From Cyclaneusma minus (taxonomy: Eukaryota; Ascomycota; Leotiomycetes; Marthamycetales; Marthamycetaceae), in NCBI GenBank assembly GCA_037179335.1, contig JAKZHN010000014.1:124001-188000 (forward strand): a stretch of DNA of 64,000 bases. Direction: 5' to 3'. Of this stretch, positions 46,921-58,634 are shown one piece after another. The translations under genes and the position numbers were made by a program. Numbering within the stretch: the stretch's first letter is position 1; every line of letters starts with the position of its first letter. The notes beneath the pieces are model-generated. The model did no database searches. It had not been told where the DNA came from and worked only from the letters and a program-made list of their open reading frames with translations.

Positions 46921-47940
46921 ATGGCGCACACGCGCACCCCGTCTGCCTTGGAAGGCCGAGAGCCACACTCTGTGTCCCTGAAGGTGTTGCGGTAAGTGTG
47001 CCCTCCCAGCCACCATACCTGAGTGCTGACGAACGCTTTTGCTGTTGGCAGACTCTCCAAACCGTCTCTTTCCATCCAACTTCCCCTCCCCGGCCATGGA
47101 GATATCGCTCCTTCCGCTTCGCTGGCCTACCCTTCCGAGAACAGTGACGAGGCAAACTCCTTCGCCCTGAGTCCTCTGCTGCTTCTGCCACCGGCATTTG
47201 GCTCCGCCTATGTTGGTGAGACTTTCAGCTGTACGCTCTGTGCCAACAACGAGTTGGCAGGGGACGGGGCGGACACGAAGAAAATAACTGGCGTCAGGAT
47301 CGAGGCCGAGATGAAGACCCCAGGCGCTACCATTGCTCTGGATCTCACTCCTGAAACTGCTTCGGCTGATGAGGGTGATCTGGCTCCCGGCCAAAGCCTG
47401 CAGAAGATTGTGTCGTATCATTTGCTCCAAGAGGGGAACCATGTTTTGTCTGTGACAGTCAAGTATACCGAGAGCTCAGCACAGAGTGGGAGGAGTCGAA
47501 CGTTTCGCAAACTATATCAGTTCGTGGCCATGCCATGCATGGTGGTTAGGACAAAGACAGGTGCTGTTCCCAGTATCGGTGCCGGAGGAGAGAAAACGGG
47601 AAGAAGAAAGCGTTGGACACTAGAAGCACAGCTGGAAAACTGTGGTGAAGAGAGCATATGCCTTGACGATGTCATCCTCGAGACCACGGAAGGTTTGGAG
47701 AGCACAGGACTGAACTGGCAGATTGAGAACGGGGGAGCGGCGACGGAGAAGCCTATTTTGAATGCCAAAGATGTGCAGCAGATCTGCTTCCTGGTGGAGC
47801 AGACGGCCGAGAAGTTGGAGGACATGAAGGCTGCTGGCGATGGCAGACTGACCATTGGACAGTTGAATATTGCGTGGAGGAGTGCTCTGGGTAATAAGGG
47901 TGTCCTCTCCACCGGATGGCTGGCAACCAAGGCGGTATGA
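46921..47940 (+). CDS. TRAPPC13: TRAPP complex subunit 13 (DUF974 family)
   Basis: Two exons (46921-46991, 47052-47940; 60-nt intron, donor GTAAGT, acceptor GGCAG) give 319 aa. The start and splice produce HSVSLKVLRLSKPSL, the family's N-terminal signature. The beta-rich body continues through LLLLPPAFGSAYVGETFSC, LTPETASADEGDLAPGQSLQ, VSYHLLQEGNHVLSVTVKY and FRKLYQFVAM, ending in LNIAWRSALGNKGVLSTGWL. TRAPPC13 is an accessory subunit of the TRAPP tether, acting with Rab GTPases in ER-Golgi traffic and autophagy. No frame disruption is present. Confidence 0.9.
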
Positions 47941-49540
47941 ATATGATAAAATATAGGTACTTAGGCTGATCTGGAGGCTGTCGCACGGCAAGCCGTTGAT
48001 CGGAAGATCTCAAAAGGGTCTTCGGTAACGTGGAATTCTTGAATTTGGAGACTTTGATGATTAGAGCGATAGCAATGGTTGAAAAGGGACAGGCTCAGCG
48101 CCCTCTGTTCGACGTTGCCCCTTGTGTCCACGCAACACTGGAGTCTGGACACATGCAGGTACTCGTCCTCGAGGCCGTACCTGAAACTCCTTCGACGGAC
48201 GAATTTCAGTGTTTCGGCCCGTCCAATGGACACAGTGTCGTGCCAGAGGGCCGTTGACAGCGCATAATGCAGGAAGGCGTGGCCGGCAGCCAAGAAGCAC
48301 AGTGCAGCAATTTATGCCGGTAATGCAGACAGAGTTTTCTCAGGGCAGAAGATGATGGAATTCTGAGTCGTGGGAAGGTTTGAAACATGCAAGAGATGGT
48401 CGGAGTACAGCGGTACATGTATGATGTACATTAACTCAAACTGAAAGTGGCATCTCGGTAGCCACACCGTCGTATCAGAGTGCTTGGCTGACTTGGCTCT
48501 TGCGACAACTTCTGACATACCTATGTACTTTATACAGAAAATGGCAGAAACATGCCAGTGAGATTAGAGGAGGAAAAGTGGATCTGAATTGGGTGGCAGG
48601 ACTTACGAGGGATTGGGAGAACTTACAGCTCGGTGACCCGGCCTTTTGTGAATTGGACCAGATCTGGCGGAGATTCAAGAAGACTGGAGTTTGGAGAAGT
48701 TGTGCTCCGAGCCTTTGTGCGGAAGACCATATTACCGTTGTCTGTGCCTGTCGGGTCTTTATCTTTTGTGAGGGAGTGACTGATATTGAAGGAGAGCCAG
48801 GGGGAAAGGGATCCCCTTACGCACTATAAGACCAACTCTTTGAATTAAGTTCAATTAAGTATTTGGGCACCTTAGAATTGATTATCTTTGTGTATTCTTG
48901 AATTTTTGGAAAGCGCTTTCAAATTTTTACAATTGCAGCTTGCAATGTTTTATTTAAAGGCGCGGCTTTCAAGGTTAATATACCTTACATACAGCCAAAA
49001 TTAATGAGTTTGACAAAGTGATGCGCAAAGCTGCGCGGAGCTACTATGGAATCTCAAATTTAAGGCCACTAGTATGTGCCACTCTACCTTAAAAAACCAG
49101 GTCCCAGAGTTGATATTTTTATTGCTATATTAATTTTGTTATACGCGTACTTAAAAAGAAAATAAAGCAGCTGAATTAAAGACAATTGAAAGTGCTTTTT
49201 AAATATGCAAAAGTTTTTTTTTATTGCCAGGAAATAACCAATTAAACTGAAGATACGCATTTCATGGTGCGTGAGGGGAGCGGAAATGGTGCGTGAGAGG
49301 ATCTCTTTCCGATCCAGGGGGACAGGGCTGATATTAGCTCAAGTGGCTTTTCTCTCCCGATATAAAGTTTGCTATATTACTCCAATTAACCCTTATTTTA
49401 CTTTGATACCTGATTCTGTTTTTGAATAAGTTTCTAGAAATTTGTAGCCCGCTTCGACTCAGTGTGACTGTCGCCGTCCGCATCTTATTCGCTCTACCCC
49501 TTCGCAAAGAAATCCTGCTCTCCCTCACTAAAATCCAACT
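47941..49540. other. Intergenic region, no supported gene
   Basis: This 1.6-kb gap lies between the 3' end of TRAPPC13 and the 3' end of a minus-strand kinase. An open minus-strand frame at 47961-48293 has no ATG start. From about 48830 to 49250 composition becomes A+T-richer, possibly a small decayed repeat. ATGGTGCGTGAG is repeated near 49264-49300. A TACATGTA palindrome lies at 48414-48421. Confidence 0.45.
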
Positions 49541-51686
49541 CTAAAACTCTTCAACCTCATCCTCAACCTCATCTCGCATCTGCCTCGACGGCGGCGGGCT
49601 CGTGAATTTCCGTCTTTCTTTCGGCGCTTTTGGCGTTTCTTGCGACGGCCTTGGGGTTCTTCCCGGCTGCCGCGAAGGAGGCGGATTGTATGGATCCGCT
49701 TTTGGCGTTCTCTGCGGCTGACGCGAAGGAGGCGGATAGTAGGGATCGGGGCCTGGCTCCGCGCCTACGAAATCTTTTTGTCTCGGTGCTTTGGCTCGCG
49801 GTGGAGGAGAGCGCAGCCGCGGTTTTGCGGGAGTTTTTGGCGGCTGGCGCGAAGGAGGCGGATAGTAGGAATCGGGGCCTGGCTCCGCGCCTACGGATTC
49901 TTTTTGTCTCGGTGCTTTGGCTCGCGGTGGAGGAGAGCGCAGTCGCGGTTTTGCGGGAGTTTTTGGTCCTTCTTGACTTTTCCTGGGAGTCTTGGTGGGT
50001 TTGGTCCTCCGTTTGGACTTGACGCTTTTCGTCCCGCCCTGTCGACTGGGCAAAGGAGCAATCTTTCGACCGCTGCTTGGTTCTTGAGCAGAATGCGAGC
50101 TTTGAGGAGGCTGTTGACCCTGAGGCTGTTTACGTGGACGGTCAATCTCATCGTATTCATCGTATCCGCGCCTCTGACGGTCCCTGGCTCTCGCAGCAGC
50201 AGCTCTGTCCTCTTCGTCGTCATCACCAAACCCATCATCACGACCATTGCCAGGAGCGCTAGGCGGTGGGCCCGAAGCAGCACTTGCTTGTTCGTGCCGC
50301 CGTGTCCTCTCGACAAGATCTTCAACTCCCGGTCTCAGGTCCGGCTCGCCCATCAAGCATTCCATGATCAGTTTACGCAGACTCTTTGAAAACCTACCGG
50401 AGGCAGCAAACGGGTCACTATCGTTGTCTAGCAGGCCCTGGCCGAAGGTGACGCCTTGGCGTTCTTTGAGTTTGCCGAATCTGGCAACGAACCCTTCTTC
50501 GTAATCTTCGATTTCTAGGTCATTGACGCTTCGTAGGAGATTGTACATCAACCAGCCGATTTGCCTGTCTGTTATCAGCTGTGAACGTAGAATGCTTTTG
50601 ATGGTTTGGAGGCTGGAGAGACGTGAGTGGATATACTAGAGACTGGACTTACCATATGTTGGACGGGGTTCCAAGCACTGGCCGGTCCGATTCATATACT
50701 CCGTCCTCATAAGTAAGCAGTGTATTTAAGCCCAATTCCTATCCACCTTATTAGCATCCGATATTCGCCTTCATTCCGCCACATCTCAAGCCATAGTCCT
50801 TACCGGAGGCATAGTATGATTAAAAAACGGATTACTGCGTTGTTTTTGCGCCACGTATTCGTGCATCTCCTCCTCAGTATCAGGAACCATATCACTCAGC
50901 CCAAAGTCCGCAAGCTACATCTCTAATCAGCAAAGATCACCAATCAGCAAAAACCCTCAATCAGCGTCATCTTCATCTCCCAGCAAACATACCTTTGAGA
51001 ACAAAAAGTCCTTATGCTCGCCCTCGTCGTTAAGGCCCAGAAACACGTTATCCGCCTTGATATCATTATGCCAAACCTGCGTCTTTTCCCACGGCTCCCC
51101 CTCAATATCCTCACATCCCCTATCCATAGCCAAGCAAGCCTTTGCCAAGCAATGAAACAAGCTCCACGCAGCCTTTTCATTAAGAAAATTCAGCTCCTCG
51201 AAAACATAGTCGTGCAAATTCCCGTTCGGCATAAATTCCAAATAAATACGTTCCACCTTCCCTTTGTCAAAATTCATCGTGTCATTACCGGTATCTGTGA
51301 ATGGACCACCTAGGAGCTGGATAATATGTGGTGTGGCGTTGTTATTCTCGTTACCGGCGAAGAGAGCGAGGTATTCTCCTTCGTGATATGCTCCTCCTAG
51401 TCCGTCCGATTCTTTGCCGGGGACGAGGGTTTGCTTAACAACTATGTCGGAGTGTGTGCTGTAAGGACTGGTTTGGTTGCCAGACTGGGAGGAGCTTTCA
51501 TATCGGTAGTGTCCGGTGATACCGAAACCGCCCTGGAGAGAAAGATTAGCAGGGGCATTTTGGTTTTTCTTGAAGGAGTAAACGCACTCTGCCTAATGGT
51601 CTCACGGCTTTCCAGCCTTCGCCGAGCCGGTTTGCCCAGTTTGGTTCCAAGGCCAGCCAAGCGAGGTCTTCTTTTTCTTGGTTCAT
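49541..51686 (-). CDS. Non-RD protein kinase with repetitive Pro/Arg-rich tail
   Basis: Five exons (51588-51686, 50993-51532, 50804-50914, 50653-50738, 49541-50564) with introns of 55, 78, 65 and 88 nt give 619 aa. Each junction restores a kinase motif: the glycine loop PLGRGGFG (residues 30-37), VVK (Lys66), the catalytic loop WHNDIKADN (Asp190), LADFGLSD (Asp216), GTPSNIWQIGW, and a closing LRKLIMECLMGEPDLRP. The catalytic Arg of HRD is Asn, so this is a non-RD kinase with catalytic Asp and Lys intact. The family occurs widely in filamentous fungi, often uncharacterised. Residues from about 360 are disordered, with a Gly/Asp/Arg-rich part and then repeats of RLRSPPPRAKAPRQK and YYPPPSRQP. 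The tail resembles nuclear Arg/Ser/Pro regions; the role is unknown. Confidence 0.82.
49728..49967 (-). repeat. 126-bp in-frame tandem duplication in the kinase tail
   Basis: Two copies, 49728-49853 and 49854 to about 49967, are nearly identical and encode 42 residues each (RLRSPPPRAKAPRQK followed by GAEPGPD and YYPPPSRQP). A degenerate partial third copy precedes at about 49672-49700. Copy number keeps the frame. Confidence 0.85.
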
Positions 51687-52761
51687 TTTTGTTGATACGT
51701 TATTTGAATTGTCAGAGCGAGCAGAGAACAAGACACATAAATAGCAAGAAAGGAAAAGCCTCAGTTTCTGCGTCTTTGTCAACTATCAAAGATCCAGGCA
51801 ACGTTGATCCATATCAGCGTGCACAAAGAAAGTTGCGAGAGCTGGAAAGCTGATCAAGACTGGTCCTCGCTTTTCGCAGAGGCCTTGAGATGCTGTGGTT
51901 CATTGGTTGTCATCTATAGTAGTTACTAGTACTGTTAGCAATGGCGTACTGCCTGCTGCCAGTCGTCGGCCAGGCTCTGTCACTCGCAGTCAGCCGGCAG
52001 CAGTTAGCGCGCATGCTGTCACAGAGCACACGGCAGCCGCAACCCCCTCCCAGCATCTCGACATAGATCTGAATCTGGTCATATCAGCAAGGGACTTGGG
52101 TGCTGGCCGCACAAGGTCGGAGCCACCCGGCCGAACACAGCAGGCACGCACGCTACCTTCATCAAAAAGTCTTAGCCGTGGCTGGTCTGCCGGTCCCTTG
52201 CACCTCTGAACTCTGAGAAAAAGTAATTTTCCAATGAACACATACTTCTGTTTGGCCGGCGCCGGAACATCGCGATACGGCACGCCCATTTCCCAATAAT
52301 GCCATATCCTCTCCTGTCAATTGATCGGCTGCCAGAGTAAGCGTGACTTGCTTCTCCACTGTCCAGCAATCTGGAGACGCTGGTGACGGCACGGGCAGCG
52401 GTCAATCCCTCAAAAGCTCGACCCCACCGGTCTGCGCCATATTCCGTACCGAACTTCCTCTCTGGACCGGCACCCTCTAGTCTTGGCCTACTACTACCAG
52501 TCCCAAACACCCGTGCCTGGAGGACCACGAGGACCCAAGCCGAAAGATCAACAACGCCTAGCACTCTGATCTCTCGGCGCTCCTGATTCCTGTCCTGCTT
52601 TGCGACTTGCGACGAACGGAGCCTGCGCATCGACGCTCAACCCGCTATACTTCGCCCTTGAGACACTGAGCACTGCGCGCCCTCCCTATCTCTGCACGTC
52701 GCATAGTCGCCCGAGAACCAATGCAAGCCTGACCAAGGCTCGACCCGAACAGAGTGCGAAC
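51687..52761. promoter_or_regulatory. Divergent promoter kinase / DENN gene
   Basis: About 1.1 kb between the divergent starts of the non-RD kinase and the DENN-domain gene. Short frames exist on both strands but none has an ATG start with support. It should hold both promoters and leaders. The 150 bp before the DENN start is pyrimidine-rich. Confidence 0.45.
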
Positions 52762-55700
52762 ATGGACCCCTCGTCTGCGCCTCTTGCTGATTACTTCTGG
52801 ATCGCCGGTGTCGACTCGATTTCCTATGGCGAAGTGACCCAGGGCAGCTGGTCGACAAGAGACAGGAGTCCGAACAGCTTGGCCACAGCACCCGCCGTGG
52901 ATGCCACAATCGAAGAGAACAGCGAAGATGAGACTGGGGGTCCCGCCCTCTCAGTGGGCACGCCGAGAGCCAGTGCTCGTCATTCTCGCAACAACTCCTT
53001 AACGCAACGGCTGTCGAAAATTCCTTCCAACGATGCGCGATGCTCAATTCAAACTCTCGACGAGGAGAACCGACCGGGAACGGGAAGTAATCGCAGCAGT
53101 ATCACCATTAAAGGCGATGATGGTATGAATGGGGACCGCAGCAAGGCATCTAGCTTCCTGGGGGATCGCAGCAACGCATCCAGTCTCCTGGGGGATTTCA
53201 ACTTCGACGACGCCCTGAAGAAATTCGCAAAAGAACGAGAGAGCTTTTTGGACGATTTGTCTTTTAGGGCTGGAACCGTCTTGCAGAGTCGACCACCCAT
53301 GACAAGCCACCATCCCAGGGCAGAGAGACTGAAACATGAAGAGCTTGACTCGACGGCCAATGGACGCCGAAGCCCTTTTCGACAAGTGAGCGGCAGCATA
53401 AGGAGGAAACTGAGCTTTCGAGACATGAACAGCCTGAAGCGCAACCCATCAGTGATCAGATCAAGTAAGTCGCTTCTCTTTCCGTTGATGGCAAGGATGC
53501 TTGTCTGCCTGTCTATGCTAACAGTCATCAATAGGCTCAGTCCGCACATCCAAACGATTGAGCAACTATAACTCGGTCATTCCTCCCCCTGAGCCTCTGA
53601 ACACTGACCCAGATATGCACCCTCTACAACGACGATTCGAGCCTGTCCTACTTGACCGATATCCGCCGAAACACGCCCAGGATGAAGTTGCCCGCCGTGG
53701 GCAATTCCCAGACTATGTACCGATGTTTGCCTTTCCCAACGATATCAACATCGTCTCTTCGGATGAAAGGCCTCGGTCAACGTGGCATGGATTCGCCATG
53801 ACTTCAGGTGACAATTCCAAAATATATGGTGTGACTGTCATTATGTGGATGCCCCTGAATCAGGATGCGGCTGCCCATGTAGAGCGTCGATGTGAGGAAT
53901 GGAGACAAAGCCATATGTCAGAGGAGGAGCGGGAGCTTGCTGCAAGCTTGGGAGAAAGGCTTGCTCAAGAACGTGCCCGTTTATCGCAACTGCTCGCAAA
54001 GCTTCCTTCTGCTATATCAGGCTCTGCAGCACGAGAGGCCCTAGAAGATGAGATCAGTGCTACGGAGGAGAAAATTACCTTGATGACCGACCTACTGCGG
54101 CCCATTCGCCATGGAGCCGTGGCAAAAATTGACGGTCTAACTGATGGCGACACCGGCCTCTGGACCCCAAGAGCATACGGTATTATAGGTCGCGACGAGA
54201 ACATGACGACTTTTTGGAAGGAATGGTTGAGGGCAGTTGTTGTCCCGATGACGGATGGGGGCGTCTTGAGGGTACCTGCAAGCTCGCCGAGAGTAGGACG
54301 ATGGCAGCCTCTGGAAAGATATGTTGTGAATCTGTGCACCGAAGCCCTCAGTCCTATCACTTCCAAGACACAGGTGGAAATTGCCATCCGAGAATTGCGA
54401 CTGTTTGCTCGAAAGGACGCTGTCAACGAAATACCCGGTACTCGCAATACCGATCTCTACGCCTTATTTCGAGCCCTGGACATTCAGAACATTGTGGCCT
54501 TGTTTGAGTTCGTTCTCTCGGAATCTAGGATCATCTTGCTGTCATCACATACGGCCATGCTTCATCTCGCAAGTCGGGCGATTGCTAGCCTCCTTTATCC
54601 CCTGAAGTGGGCAAGCATCTTCATACCCGTGCTTCCTGCTCGGCTGGTAACAGCATTGGAGGCTCCTTGTCCATACATTGTGGGCATTGAGAGGAGGTAC
54701 GAGAATGTCCAGCTACCGGACGATGATTTCGTGTTGGTTGATCTCGACGAGAATATGATCAATGCGACTTCTGCGCCCACCTCATTACCAAAACAGCAAC
54801 GCCGGAAGCTCGTCTCCTTACTTCAACTAGCTGCCCCGCACCACAACAAATACGGTGTTGCTGTGGGTCCTCCTCCATACGCCGTCGAAACGTTCCCTTA
54901 CGACAGCTTCTCCTCCGAGAATCAAGGCGTGTATACCCAGAATGCCGAACATAGCACATTATCCAAGTATGTCGGTGAGAACTCTACCCATTTTGGGGAG
55001 AATGGACATGGAATGGGCCCCCCTCCACGCCCTTTGGTGTTCAATGCTTTTCTCCAGTCAAGGAACGACCATATCCGTGTTGAAAGGCCAGGCACTGCCA
55101 AGTCTAGCAATGCCAGTCCTCCGGGTTCATTATCTCCAGACTCAGGATCGTACCCACCTTTACCGTCGACCGCCACGTCCCGCAACGATTCAGGCTTCGC
55201 TCTTACCGCCACCCTTCGTGAGAAACGGTCGGGGCATTTCGATGCAATGTCCCGCCGAAGCTCATCATTCGCCATGGATCGAAGACCCACCATTCGCCGA
55301 CCGAGCGTGCCATTTATGAACGGCCACTCTGCATCTCTCTCGACTTCGTCTCTTGGCTCCCAAGACAACAAATCGATGTATGGCTATGCTCCTTCGACCT
55401 ATGCTCCTAGCACAGTTGCGGCCAGCACAATCATGCCCAGCATGCTCATGCAACCTGTCAGCAATACTGACAGCCAGATCTGGGTCGAAGGGCATTGCAT
55501 GCAGTGGCATCCACTTGACAGTGCCTCACATTGTTCAGTCTGTGATACTACCCCTAACGCTGTCGAGGAGGAAGGCATCTACAAGTGCCAGTCCTGCCCC
55601 ACAGTCTCCCACGGTCGTTGCCTGGGTCAACTTAGCTTAGTATGTCCCAGTGCCTTCAGCGCAGATAAGGTCCGAGCAGCGTTCGTCCGTTGCTTCGCGA

Positions 55701-56299
55701 GTCTTTTCTACACTTATCGCAAGTATCTGCGCGGCCCCAATAAGGAACAGAAGAAGGCTGGTCAGCTTTACGCGTTTGACATGGAAGGATTCTTTCGAAG
55801 CTTGCCGGGCGATCAGCAAGAGTACTTGCGCGGCTTGAAGCAGACTCAAGGTATTTCTCCTCAAAAATATAAACGTTTTTCTTTTTCTTCTCCCACATAT
55901 CTAACCACTTCAATAGCATTCAACGAGTTCATCCACGAGCGCGAAATTCAAGCCTCGTCCGTCCCCTCCATCCGCCTCTTCGACGAAATCATCATGGCCA
56001 AGCGCAACCGCGGCCGCAGCGCCTTCTTCGGCTCCTCGCGATCGACCTCCTTTTTGGCCGATACGTCAGACCATTTATGGCGAAGTGCGTCTGTGCCTAC
56101 CCCGACGGCGAAGTTTCCGGGCGATTACAGGACCGTGATTTCGAGGGTCCCGGCGAAGCTGGATCCGACGCTGATGAAGGAGCCGAGGGTTATTCAGGGA
56201 GTGCCGAGGTTGGAGAAGGGGGGTGGGCTGGCGAAGAGGAAAGCTGTGCCGAGTATGCTGGGGATTGGGAGTTTGGGTGGGAAGGTCGGTGGAAAATGA
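52762..56299 (+). CDS. DENN-domain protein with C1-like zinc finger
   Basis: Three exons (52762-53464, 53535-55850, 55917-56299; introns 70 and 66 nt) give 1133 aa. The start is the first ATG (MDPSSAPLADYFWIAGVDS). Residues 1-235 combine a short conserved N-terminus with a Ser-rich linker. The uDENN part begins near 265 (RFEPVLLDRYPP, then IYGVTVIMWMP). The cDENN core lies at about 540-625 (DLYALFRALDIQNIVALFEFVLSE, YPLKWASIFIPVLPARL, APCPYIVGI), and VLVDLDEN marks the next block. After a disordered region, residues about 885-945 have a His/Cys pattern (HCMQWHP, CSVC, CQSC, HGRC) of a C1-type zinc finger. A dDENN-like helical part follows. DENN proteins are exchange factors for Rab GTPases in membrane traffic; the Rab partner here is unknown. 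Confidence 0.9.
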
Positions 56300-57677
56300 G
56301 GTGTGTTGAAAAGTGAGAAGAAAAGTTTTCACTGGTATGGGCCTCTTGGCCTGAAAGGGATGGGAAAGGCCTTGTTGGAGGAAGGGCCGGTTCGAATACC
56401 TACGACCATGGACTCGAGAAGGAAGTTCTCGAGACCCATAACGGTGGGCAAAAGCGCATCGACAACTGGGTGTATGTGAGATGTATGCGTCTACGCCGCA
56501 AACGACATGATTTGCCTTTTCTGCTTTGCATTTGGGAAAGGGAACGACCGATTCGTTGGAACCGGAACAGCGAACGCGGTCTTTGCCATTCAGGCAATCT
56601 CGCCCATCTTCGAAATGCAGATAGTTCAGCGAATGTTGATGGGATTGGAATGCATGAAGAGAAGAAGGAATAATGTACTATATATCAGACAAGAACAGGA
56701 GAGACTGCGCTTTCTTACGGATTTGCTTTCTTTAGAACCGTTAAGCTGGGGAGAGCTTGGCCCTCGGGACCCTGAAGGCCAGGCGAGCGGGCTGGGTGTT
56801 TGATGAGTAAAGGGGGATGAGAAGAAAGGAAATGCAAAAAAAAATGAAACCACCTTCACGCTTGGGTATGATGCGGGCCTTTTTTTAGTGAAGCTTCAAC
56901 CTGAGACCATTTTCCGTTGTTCGGCTAAATCCTCGTCTATTCGGTGAGTGAGTGGTAGTATTCGAGCTGGCCACACAGGTCGCTTTCTTTCAGCCATTGC
57001 TCGTGTTCAGGGGTTGGCGGTGTAAGATGATAGTCACACTAGCTATGATTCTTGAACAATTCGACCTTCGGCTTTATCAGATTATATCCGAGCCCAAGTG
57101 GAGTACTAGGCCCCAAACGGTATAGCGTAGAAGTATGTGTAACTCAAGCAAAACGACGGTTGGTCACTCGTTGATCGCGTTGTTGAAAGCTGAAGTCTGC
57201 CAGACTCCAATGCAGCAATCTTCAGGCTGACTGTGAATACGAAGTCTTGGCCGCCAAGGGCAAGCACTGCTCGTAATATGCAGCAGGTGCCAGGTCGCGT
57301 GGAATGCCAGCTTGGGTCAGTCAAACGGTGCTGGCCTCCTCCGCCCCCTCTGCACATCGCATATCGTCCCATCGTTGCTGCTTCCCCGCCGAGACACTCC
57401 GGCAGGAGCAATACGAGGTCGCCCAGCCATGACGTCGCAACGCCGGGTAAGGTGTAGCCAAACCCGCTCCTTCTATTTATCCTCAGCTCGACGGAGAGTC
57501 AACAAAGCGCAAGTATAAGAAGCTGCCGTTTCCTTGCCTTGCTTTCTCCCTCCCAAAAAGTCCCAGACATCTCCACTCTCTACTCTCGTCTTCCCTCTCT
57601 GTCAAACACTACCGCCAATACTCTACACCAGCACCCAATACTACTACTATACTACTACCACTACTACCACCGTGAAG
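56300..57677. other. Intergenic region and 5' leader of secreted protein gene
   Basis: No gene is seen in 1.4 kb. Short frames near 56470-56800 lack support. The last about 130 bp is a CT-rich leader ending in a run of CTACTAC repeats just before the secreted-protein start, typical of strongly expressed fungal genes. Confidence 0.45.
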
Positions 57678-58280
57678 ATGAAGTCGGCCGTCTTCGCAAG
57701 CATCCTCGCCTTCGCGGCCTCCTCTGCTCTTGCGCAGTACGACGCTCAATCTCCTCCTTTCTACCTCCAACTTCTCTCCGACAACTCCACGCTCAATGGC
57801 AGCTACCTTGCCAGCTGCCACACTGGCGCTGCGATCGAGTCCCTCTGTCTGTACAGCTCCACCGACGATTCCGACCACGAAACATACAATTTGAACACCA
57901 CTGACCCCTACGTCGCGAACGCTACGGGCTACCTGACCTGGGTCCTCCATGGAGGCAACTTCAACGAGTCCGAACCCCTCACTTTCGACTACGACGCCAC
58001 CTCGAACGTCGCGATGCCAGTTTTCGAGCCTTCCGAGACGGGCCAAGGCATTGCTTTCGACTGCGAGGACAATGCGTACATCTCCAGCTACCTCAACTAC
58101 AGCACGTCCCCGCCTTCGTACTACGAAGACGCCGGAGACAACGGCCAGCAATTCTACAACTGGTGGTTCTGCCACACCAACTTCGCTGGCTACACGTACG
58201 AGACGCTGGTCTGGTCCACATCCGGCAATCCCGTGATCCCTGACTGCTCTGCCGTTAGCTTGCACCGAGAGTTCGTTTAG
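57678..58280 (+). CDS. Small secreted protein of unknown function
   Basis: A single exon encodes 200 aa from the ATG at 57678. An upstream in-frame start exists at 57534, but only the internal ATG puts a classical signal peptide first: MKSAVFASILAFAASSALA, cleaved before QYDAQ. The mature part has five cysteines (HTGAAIESLC, AFDCEDN, WWFCHTN and others), many aromatic residues and at least six N-glycosylation sequons (NST, NGS, NTT, NAT, NES, NYS). There is no catalytic motif or membrane anchor. Fungal secreted proteins with a similar opening (PPFYLQLLSDNSTLNGSYLA followed by a CHxGAAIExLC pattern) are common and uncharacterised. Cell-wall or extracellular location is likely. An effector role is possible but untested. 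Confidence 0.85.
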   Translation: MKSAVFASILAFAASSALAQYDAQSPPFYLQLLSDNSTLNGSYLASCHTGAAIESLCLYSSTDDSDHETYNLNTTDPYVANATGYLTWVLHGGNFNESEPLTFDYDATSNVAMPVFEPSETGQGIAFDCEDNAYISSYLNYSTSPPSYYEDAGDNGQQFYNWWFCHTNFAGYTYETLVWSTSGNPVIPDCSAVSLHREFV

Positions 58281-58634
58281 GGGCAGACGGTGAGCTTCTG
58301 CGGTTGTCGTTGAAGATGTCGAGGGGTCTTTCTTTTTGCGTTGTTATTGCGTCTGGGCCGGTTTTTGCTGCTGCTTCTTAGCCTGCGTGCGTCCATTGAA
58401 GGAGACTAAGAGTTCCATGGAAGGACGAGCTCGCGCAAGCACCTCGACGTATTAATGTCTTAATGGTATCAGTAATACAACGGCTGTTCAGCTGCGCATC
58501 AACCTGTCTTCAATGCTCCAGTGCAAGTAACATGAAGTAACATCATTAAAGTAGAAGGTAAAACATGGTGTTCGCGATTAGAGGCCGAGGGCGGTGGCAG
58601 AATAGTCCATGCTCAAGCTCCCCATGTCGAGGCC
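58281..58634. other. Intergenic spacer
   Basis: This holds the 3' UTR of the secreted-protein gene and the promoter of the thioesterase-like gene. No further feature is seen. Confidence 0.4.

Noticed and set aside
47961..48293. 110-codon minus-strand frame downstream of TRAPPC13
   Set aside because: The start would be TTG, a stop lies just upstream in frame, and I find no acceptor linking it to another exon.
57609..58265. Minus-strand frame of 218 codons
   Set aside because: Antisense shadow of the secreted-protein gene, Val/Gly-rich without motifs.
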